A stretch of DNA of 64,000 bases from Pseudomonas asplenii (GTDB taxonomy: Bacteria; Pseudomonadota; Gammaproteobacteria; Pseudomonadales; Pseudomonadaceae): assembly GCF_001293465.1 (NCBI RefSeq), contig NZ_JSYZ01000018.1, positions 321,500 through 385,499 on the forward strand, in the 5' to 3' direction. The position numbers were made by a program, and so were the translations under genes. Numbering within the stretch: the stretch's first letter is position 1; each line of letters opens with the position of its first letter. Below, one piece after another: positions 59,057 to 64,000 of this stretch. A model generated the notes under the pieces. It was not told the DNA's origin, made no database searches, and saw only the letters and a program-made list of their open reading frames with translations.

Positions 59057-59569
59057 ATGCGCACACTGACGATTGAACCGCTGACCAAAGAAGCCTTCGC
59101 CCCTTTCGGTGACGTGATCGAAACCGACGGCAGCGACCACTTCATGATCAACAACGGTTCGACCCAGCGCTTTCATCGCCTGGCCACGGTGGAAACCGCG
59201 ACGCCCGACGACAAGGCGATCATCAGCATCTTCCGCGCCGATGCGCTGGACATGCCGCTGACCGTGCGCATGCTCGAACGCCATCCGCTGGGCAGCCAGG
59301 CTTTCATTCCGCTGCTCGGCAACCCCTTTCTGATCGTGGTCGCGCCACTTGGCGATGCACCTGTATCAGGTCTGGTCCGCGCCTTCATCACCAATGGCAG
59401 GCAGGGCATAAATTACCATCGCGGCGTCTGGCACCATCCGGTCCTGACGATCGAAAAGCGGGATGACTTCCTGGTGGTTGATCGCAGTGGCAGCGGTAAC
59501 AACTGCGACGAGCATTTTTTCACAGAGGATGAGCAGTTGATCCTCGCCCCCCACCAGCGGACGGAGTGA
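59057..59569 (+). CDS. allA: Ureidoglycolate lyase
   Basis: Protein of 170 aa of the AllA cupin family (starts MRTLTIEPLTKEAFAPFGDV). It converts ureidoglycolate to glyoxylate and urea. The conserved segments FHRLATVET and GINYHRGVWHHPV are present. It lies 160 bp after alc, before puuD. Confidence 0.93.
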   Translation: MRTLTIEPLTKEAFAPFGDVIETDGSDHFMINNGSTQRFHRLATVETATPDDKAIISIFRADALDMPLTVRMLERHPLGSQAFIPLLGNPFLIVVAPLGDAPVSGLVRAFITNGRQGINYHRGVWHHPVLTIEKRDDFLVVDRSGSGNNCDEHFFTEDEQLILAPHQRTE

Positions 59570-59701
59570 AAACCCTGTGCCAGGCAAGGCTGCGCTGAAC
59601 ACCGCCCCGGCTTGCCATCGCTCGCTGCGTTTTCACACCGTCTTCAATAAGAAAAGGCCCGATCGCTCTGCAAAAAGTGCGACGGGAGAGAGGTAAAGAC
59701 T

Positions 59702-61003
59702 GTGGAAGCACATCTGTTGGAATGGCTGAACCTGAGCGTACGCTGGGTTCACATGATCACCGGCGTCGCCTGGATCGGCGCTTCGTTCTACTTCGTCTGG
59801 CTGGAAAACAACCTCAACCGGGTCAACCCCAGGACCGGCCTGGCCGGCGACCTGTGGGCCATCCACGGCGGCGGCATCTACCACCTGGAGAAGTACAAGC
59901 TGGCCCCGCCGAGCATGCCGGAGAACCTGCACTGGTTCAAATGGGAAGCCTACTTCACCTGGATGTCGGGCATCGCGCTGCTGTGCGTGGTGTTCTACTC
60001 CAATCCCCTGCTCTACCTGGTCGCCCCCGGCAGCGGCCTGAGTGGCGCGCAAGGCATTGCCATCGGCGTCGGCGCACTGGTCGCCGGCTGGTTCGTCTAT
60101 GACTTTCTCTGCGACTCGCCGCTGGGCAAGCGGCCGGCCCTGCTCGGCCTGATCCTGTTCATCCTGCTGATCGCCGCGGCCTACGGCCTGAGCAAGGTGT
60201 TCAGCGGACGCGGAGCCTACCTGCACGTCGGGGCGATCATCGGCACCATCATGGTCGGCAACGTGTTCCGCATCATCATGCCGGCCCAGCGCGCGCTGGT
60301 GGCGGCCATCGCCGAGAACCGCACGCCGGACCCGGCCCTGCCGGCCAAGGGCCTGCTGCGCTCGCGCCACAACAACTACTTCACCCTGCCAGTGCTGTTC
60401 ATCATGATCAGCAACCACTTCCCGAGCACCTACGGCAGCCCTTACAACTGGCTGATCCTGGCCGGGATCGCGGTGCTGGCGGTACTGGTGCGGCACTACT
60501 TCAACACCCGGCACAACAGCCAGAAGTTCGCCTGGACCCTGCCGATCGCGGCGCTGGGCATGATCTGCCTGGCCTACGTCACCGGCCCGGCATCGAACCC
60601 GAGCGCCCCCGAAGTCGCCAGGACGCCGGCGAAGATCGAGTACCAGCCCTTGCCGGAAACCGCCCTCGGCGGTGGCCTCAAGCCGGCCCCGGCAGTGGAA
60701 CCGAGCCCTCCCGCACCGGCGGCGACACCAGCCGCTGATGCCGTCGCCTTCGACAAGGTGCACAGCGTGATTCAGGAGCGTTGTGCGGTCTGTCATTCGG
60801 CCAAGCCCACCAGCCCGCTGTTCAGCAGCGCGCCGGCCGGGATCATGTTCGACACCCCGCAACAGATCCAGCAACTGGCCCCGCGTATCCAGGCCCAGGC
60901 CGTCGCGACCCAGATCATGCCCCTGGGCAACATCACCCAGATGACCCAGCAGGAACGTGACCTGATTGGCGCCTGGATCAACCAGGGGGCACACACACCC
61001 TGA
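59702..61003 (+). CDS. puuD: Urate hydroxylase PuuD (membrane, with C-terminal cytochrome c domain)
   Basis: Integral membrane protein of 433 aa that oxidises urate to 5-hydroxyisourate, first step of the pathway. About eight helices cover residues 10-300, with VHMITGVAWIGASFYFVW at the start. A Pro/Ala linker (about 310-350) leads to a cytochrome c domain with Cys361-Ala-Val-Cys364-His365. It replaces soluble uricase and sends electrons to the respiratory chain. Start GTG at 59702. Confidence 0.93.
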   Translation: MEAHLLEWLNLSVRWVHMITGVAWIGASFYFVWLENNLNRVNPRTGLAGDLWAIHGGGIYHLEKYKLAPPSMPENLHWFKWEAYFTWMSGIALLCVVFYSNPLLYLVAPGSGLSGAQGIAIGVGALVAGWFVYDFLCDSPLGKRPALLGLILFILLIAAAYGLSKVFSGRGAYLHVGAIIGTIMVGNVFRIIMPAQRALVAAIAENRTPDPALPAKGLLRSRHNNYFTLPVLFIMISNHFPSTYGSPYNWLILAGIAVLAVLVRHYFNTRHNSQKFAWTLPIAALGMICLAYVTGPASNPSAPEVARTPAKIEYQPLPETALGGGLKPAPAVEPSPPAPAATPAADAVAFDKVHSVIQERCAVCHSAKPTSPLFSSAPAGIMFDTPQQIQQLAPRIQAQAVATQIMPLGNITQMTQQERDLIGAWINQGAHTP

Positions 61004-61015
61004 GGAGCACCAGGC

Positions 61016-61112
61016 CCCTGCAGGAGCAGGCGATGCGGCGATCCGACTTGCCCGCGAAAGGCCCCTCAAGGGCGCCAGGGACTTCGCGAGCAAGCTCGCT
61101 CCCACAGGTCAG
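61016..61112. repeat. REP-like units after puuD
   Basis: CGACTTGCCCGCGAAAGG near 61043 and CTTCGCGAGCAAGCTCGCTC near 61082 are opposing REP units in the 226-bp gap before the permease gene. The rest of the gap has no gene. CATCCGAGGTG gives a weak ribosome site for the permease. Confidence 0.65.
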
Positions 61113-61229
61113 CGGGCGACCTCGAGATCAGCGACCCGCCGTGAAACGCCTGCCTTACCGACAACAGCAAGCGCTGTCGGCAACCACACAGCGCCAGAAC
61201 CACAAGAATAAAAACATCCGAGGTGTTGC

Positions 61230-62585
61230 ATGTCCGAGCTATCCGAACCGCGCATACCCGAAGCACCCGCCCTTGCCCGCCTGCCCCTGTTGCAGTTGCT
61301 GCTGGTGGGCCTGCAACACGTCCTGCTGATGTATGGCGGGGCCGTCGCCGTACCGCTGATCATCGGACAGGCCGCCGGCCTGAGTCGTGAGGAAATCGCC
61401 TTTCTGATCAATGCCGACCTGCTCGTGGCCGGCATCGCCACCCTGGTGCAATCCTTCGGCATCGGTCCGCTGGGCATTCGCATGCCGGTGATGATGGGCG
61501 CCAGCTTCGCCGCCGTCGGCAGCATGGTGGCCATGGCCGGCATGCCCGGCATCGGCATGACCGGGATCTTCGGCGCCACCATCGCCGCGGGCTTCTTCGG
61601 CATGCTGATCGCACCGTTCATGTCCAGGGTGGTGCGCTTCTTCCCGCCACTGGTCACCGGCACGGTGATCACCGCCATCGGCCTCTCGCTGTTTCCCGTG
61701 GCGGTCAACTGGGCTGGTGGCGGCAGCGCCGTGGCGCAGTTCGGCTCGCCGATCTACCTGACGGTCGCCGGCCTGGTGCTGGCGACCATCCTGCTGATCA
61801 ACCGCTTCATGCGCGGTTTCTGGGTGAACATCTCGGTGCTGATCGGCATGGTTCTGGGCTACGTGCTGTCCGGCCTGATCGGCATGGTCGACCTCAGTGG
61901 CCTGGCCCAGGCACCGTGGCTCAAGGTGGTCACGCCGCTGCATTTCGGCCTGCCGCAATTCCACCTCGCGCCGATCCTCTCCATGTGCCTGGTGGTGGTG
62001 ATCATCTTCGTCGAGTCCACCGGCATGTTCCTCGCCCTGGGCAAGATCACCGGCCAGGAAGTCACCCCACGGATGCTCCGCCGCGGCCTGCTGTGCGATG
62101 CCGGCGCCTCGTTCTTCGCCGGTTTCTTCAACACCTTCACCCATTCCTCGTTCGCCCAGAACATCGGCCTGGTGCAGATGACCGGCGTGCGCTGCCGTTC
62201 GGTGACCATGGTCGCCGGCGGCTTGCTGATCGTCCTCAGCCTGCTGCCCAAGGCGGCCTTCCTGGTGGCCTCGATTCCACCGGCAGTCCTCGGCGGCGCG
62301 GCCATCGCCATGTTCGGCATGGTCGCCGCCACCGGGATCAAGATTCTCCAGGAGGCCGACATCTCCGACCGCCGCAACCAGTTGCTGGTGGCCGTGAGCA
62401 TCGGCATGGGCCTGATCCCCGTGGTCCGTCCGGAGTTCTTCGCGCACCTGCCGCAGTGGATGGGGCCGATCACCCACAGCGGAATCGCCATGGCGACCGT
62501 CAGCGCCGTCACCCTGAACCTGCTGTTCAACGTCCTCGGCGGCGCCGAACGGGCCGCCCTCAGCGGGCACGTGCACCCGCACTGA
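61230..62585 (+). CDS. NCS2 urate/xanthine-type permease
   Basis: Permease of 451 aa of the nucleobase:cation symporter-2 branch for xanthine/urate. The NAT motif QNIGLVQMTG is near residue 310, and ESTGMFLALGKITG near 272. Fourteen helices. It lies immediately after puuD and is most likely the urate (or xanthine) importer feeding the pathway. It differs in sequence and subfamily from the AzgA-like permease at 53440. Confidence 0.93.
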   Translation: MSELSEPRIPEAPALARLPLLQLLLVGLQHVLLMYGGAVAVPLIIGQAAGLSREEIAFLINADLLVAGIATLVQSFGIGPLGIRMPVMMGASFAAVGSMVAMAGMPGIGMTGIFGATIAAGFFGMLIAPFMSRVVRFFPPLVTGTVITAIGLSLFPVAVNWAGGGSAVAQFGSPIYLTVAGLVLATILLINRFMRGFWVNISVLIGMVLGYVLSGLIGMVDLSGLAQAPWLKVVTPLHFGLPQFHLAPILSMCLVVVIIFVESTGMFLALGKITGQEVTPRMLRRGLLCDAGASFFAGFFNTFTHSSFAQNIGLVQMTGVRCRSVTMVAGGLLIVLSLLPKAAFLVASIPPAVLGGAAIAMFGMVAATGIKILQEADISDRRNQLLVAVSIGMGLIPVVRPEFFAHLPQWMGPITHSGIAMATVSAVTLNLLFNVLGGAERAALSGHVHPH

Positions 62586-62788
62586 GTGACCGGGGCGGCA
62601 CGCGACAGGCTGCCCCGGTGCCAGCCTGAAACCTGTCGCCCGGCCCGGCGACGCTCTGTCGCGCGGGCTTGAGAGCACCGGCGTGCCTCTGTATCCTGCG
62701 CGCCCTCTCGTTTACAGCCGAAAAAAGGCGCCACACCAGAGCGCCGGACGACTTCGACGTCGAACTTCTTAACTTTGGGAGCAACCTG

Positions 62789-63574
62789 ATGAAACGTACT
62801 TGCACGAGCCTGATGCTCGCGGGGACCCTGCTGTCGACCGGTACCGCCGTGGCCGACGACCTACTGCAGTGGCAGAACAACAGCCTGACCTACCTGTGGG
62901 GCAAGAATTTTGCGGTCAACCCGCAGATCCAGCAGACCGTCACCTTCGAGCACGCCGACGCCTGGAAATATGGCGACAACTTCTTCTTCCTCGATCGGAT
63001 CTTCTACAACGGCAAGGCCGACGGCAACGTCGGCCCCAACACCTACTACGGCGAGTTCAGCCCACGCCTGTCGTTCGGCAAGATGCTCGACCAGAAACTG
63101 GAATTCGGCCCGATCAAGGACGTGCTGCTGGCACTGACCTACGAGTTCGGCGAAGGCGACAGCGAATCCTACCTGTTCGGCCCGGGCTTTGACCTGGCGA
63201 TCCCCGGTTTCGACTACTTCCAGTTGAACTTCTATCAGCGCCAGACCGAAGGCAACCGCCCTGGCGACAACGTCTGGCAGATCACGCCGGTCTGGTCCTA
63301 CACCATCCCGGTGGGTGACTCCAATGTGCTGATCGACGGTTTCATGGACTGGGTGGTCGACAACGACCAGACCTCACGCGGCACCTACCACGCCAACCTG
63401 CACTTCAACCCGCAGATCAAGTACGACCTGGGCAAGGCTCTGCACTGGAGCGCCAAGCAGTTGTACGTGGGTATCGAGTACGACTACTGGAAGAACAAGT
63501 ACGGCATCGAGGATTCCGGTGCGTTCAAGACCAACCAGGACACCGCGAGCCTGCTGGTCAAGTACCACTTCTGA
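62789..63574 (+). CDS. Tsx/OmpK-like outer membrane channel
   Basis: Protein of 261 aa with a signal peptide (MKRTCTSLMLAGTLLSTGTAVA, cleavage near residue 22). The rest is beta-barrel-like, with alternating aromatic residues (WQNNSLTYLWGKNF...FLDRIFYNGKAD) and the terminal Phe (VKYHF). OmpK/Tsx proteins take up nucleosides. Beside purine permeases, this is probably the outer membrane route for nucleosides or urate. ATG at 62789 has GGGAG 9-12 nt upstream; the frame is open from 62669. Confidence 0.9.
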   Translation: MKRTCTSLMLAGTLLSTGTAVADDLLQWQNNSLTYLWGKNFAVNPQIQQTVTFEHADAWKYGDNFFFLDRIFYNGKADGNVGPNTYYGEFSPRLSFGKMLDQKLEFGPIKDVLLALTYEFGEGDSESYLFGPGFDLAIPGFDYFQLNFYQRQTEGNRPGDNVWQITPVWSYTIPVGDSNVLIDGFMDWVVDNDQTSRGTYHANLHFNPQIKYDLGKALHWSAKQLYVGIEYDYWKNKYGIEDSGAFKTNQDTASLLVKYHF

Positions 63575-63579
63575 GGCAG

Positions 63580-63605
63580 AACGGGAGCCCGCCGGGCTCC
63601 CCGTT
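63580..63605 (+). terminator. Terminator of the Tsx/OmpK-like gene
   Basis: Stem AACGGGAGCCC/GGGCTCCCCGTT around a GCC loop, 6 nt after the stop. There is a short T-run (TTT). Confidence 0.75.
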
Positions 63606-63788
63606 TGCGGCGTCGCCCCGCACGCCATCGCATCACCGCAAAAAATACCTCCCCCTCTCCCGTCGGGCCCGACAGCTCCAACTCAAGCCTCCAAGCCAGG
63701 TTGCCCGCACTTCCTTGTGGCTTCCCCCTGTTTCCCGGCCTGCCTGCACGTTGACAAGGCGTTTTTCAGCTGTTGATAATCCGCTCAA

Positions 63789-63810
63789 TGTTGTACGACG
63801 ACGTATAACA
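63789..63810. promoter_or_regulatory. Imperfect palindrome upstream of the OprD-family gene
   Basis: TGTTGTACG-ACGA-CGTATAACA is a 22-bp inverted repeat with one mismatched pair (G/A at the 5th position of each arm), 35 bp before the porin gene. A -10-like TATAAC is inside its right arm. Probable repressor site; regulator unknown. Confidence 0.5.
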
Positions 63811-63845
63811 CCAATAACAATAAAAACCGCAGGAGCTTCACCCTC

Positions 63846-64000
63846 ATGATGATGCGCCCCTCCCGATCGCTGTTGCTGTCCGGCACTGCAAGCCTCGCCC
63901 TGACCCTCCCCTCCCTGGCCTGTGCCGAGGGTTTCGTCGACGATGCCAGCGCCAACCTGAATCTGCGCAACGCCTACTTCAACCGCAACTTCACCAACCC
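63846..64000 (+). CDS. OprD-family porin, 5' part only
   Basis: First 51 codons of a gene cut by the window end. A signal peptide (MMMRPSRSLLLSGTASLALTLP..., cleavage after about residue 27, before EGFVDDASA) is followed by LNLRNAYFNRNFTN, which is the OprD-family N-terminal pattern. Three in-frame ATGs stand at 63846, 63849 and 63852, with AGGAG 12 nt before the first. Confidence 0.85.
   Translation, partial: MMMRPSRSLLLSGTASLALTLPSLACAEGFVDDASANLNLRNAYFNRNFTN

Noticed and set aside
1..64000. CRISPR arrays, tRNA or rRNA genes, prophage, classical toxin-antitoxin or restriction systems
   Set aside because: No repeat arrays, cloverleaf sequences, or phage or defence genes were seen in the sequence.

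Overview
The window is a stretch of a Pseudomonas chromosome, most likely the P. fluorescens group (fluorescens/chlororaphis/protegens-like). The grounds are high G+C, dense codirectional gene runs, gene content and order that match several blocks remembered from P. aeruginosa PAO1, and REP-type inverted repeats of the kind found between genes in fluorescent pseudomonads. About 57 protein genes are supported. I saw no rRNA, tRNA, CRISPR array, insertion sequence or prophage.

Layout. 0.2-5 kb: methylthioadenosine/methionine salvage (mtnA, and mtaD divergent to it), then ubiG-mupP-SDR (ubiquinone synthesis, MurNAc-6P recycling). 5.4-14.2 kb: c-di-GMP signalling (a GAF-GGDEF cyclase behind a candidate sigma54 promoter, and an RbdA-type PAS-GGDEF-EAL protein), a TenA-like protein, an ABC exporter with a DsbA-like protein, trhO, bolA and a DUF2059 protein. 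14.4-22.3 kb: fumC, an EamA exporter, a thiolase, polyphosphate:AMP phosphotransferase and mnmC. 22.3-27.2 kb: one very large gene for an LRR protein with a C-terminal NEL (IpaH/SspH-type) E3 ubiquitin ligase domain, the most striking accessory gene here. 27.4-32.4 kb: the N-acetylglutaminylglutamine amide (NAGGN) osmoprotectant operon. 32.4-41.2 kb: YheU, a CsrA paralogue, an SDR, tiny membrane proteins, an LtaS-like sulfatase, an ankyrin protein, an acyl-CoA synthetase, a DUF3509 gene behind a well-formed sigma54/IHF promoter, and a small LuxR-type HTH protein. 41.4-53.1 kb: an acireductone-dioxygenase homologue that has lost most of its metal ligands, an MFS transporter coupled to aroC, prmB, an isochorismatase-fold protein lacking the catalytic Cys, Smr, folE, a glutaredoxin, a GST, and an aminotransferase divergent from a MarR regulator. 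53.4-64 kb: purine transport and the complete urate degradation route.

How the last region works: an AzgA-like NCS2 permease and a second urate/xanthine-type NCS2 permease import purines. PuuD (membrane urate hydroxylase with a cytochrome c tail), UraH, UraD, PuuE, allantoicase and ureidoglycolate lyase then convert urate to glyoxylate and urea. Three copies of the palindrome TTGTAYACAA, one in the azgA-like promoter and two in the uraH/puuE intergenic region, suggest a single GntR-type regulator, not encoded in the window, that controls the set.

Main leads: (1) the NEL ligase gene with no secretion system beside it; (2) the degenerate acireductone dioxygenase at the place where I remember mtnBDC in PAO1; (3) the TTGTAYACAA operator set; (4) two sigma54-type promoters, one with an IHF site and a symmetrical upstream element; (5) two identical-type palindromes exactly 42 bp apart between the aminotransferase and its MarR neighbour.
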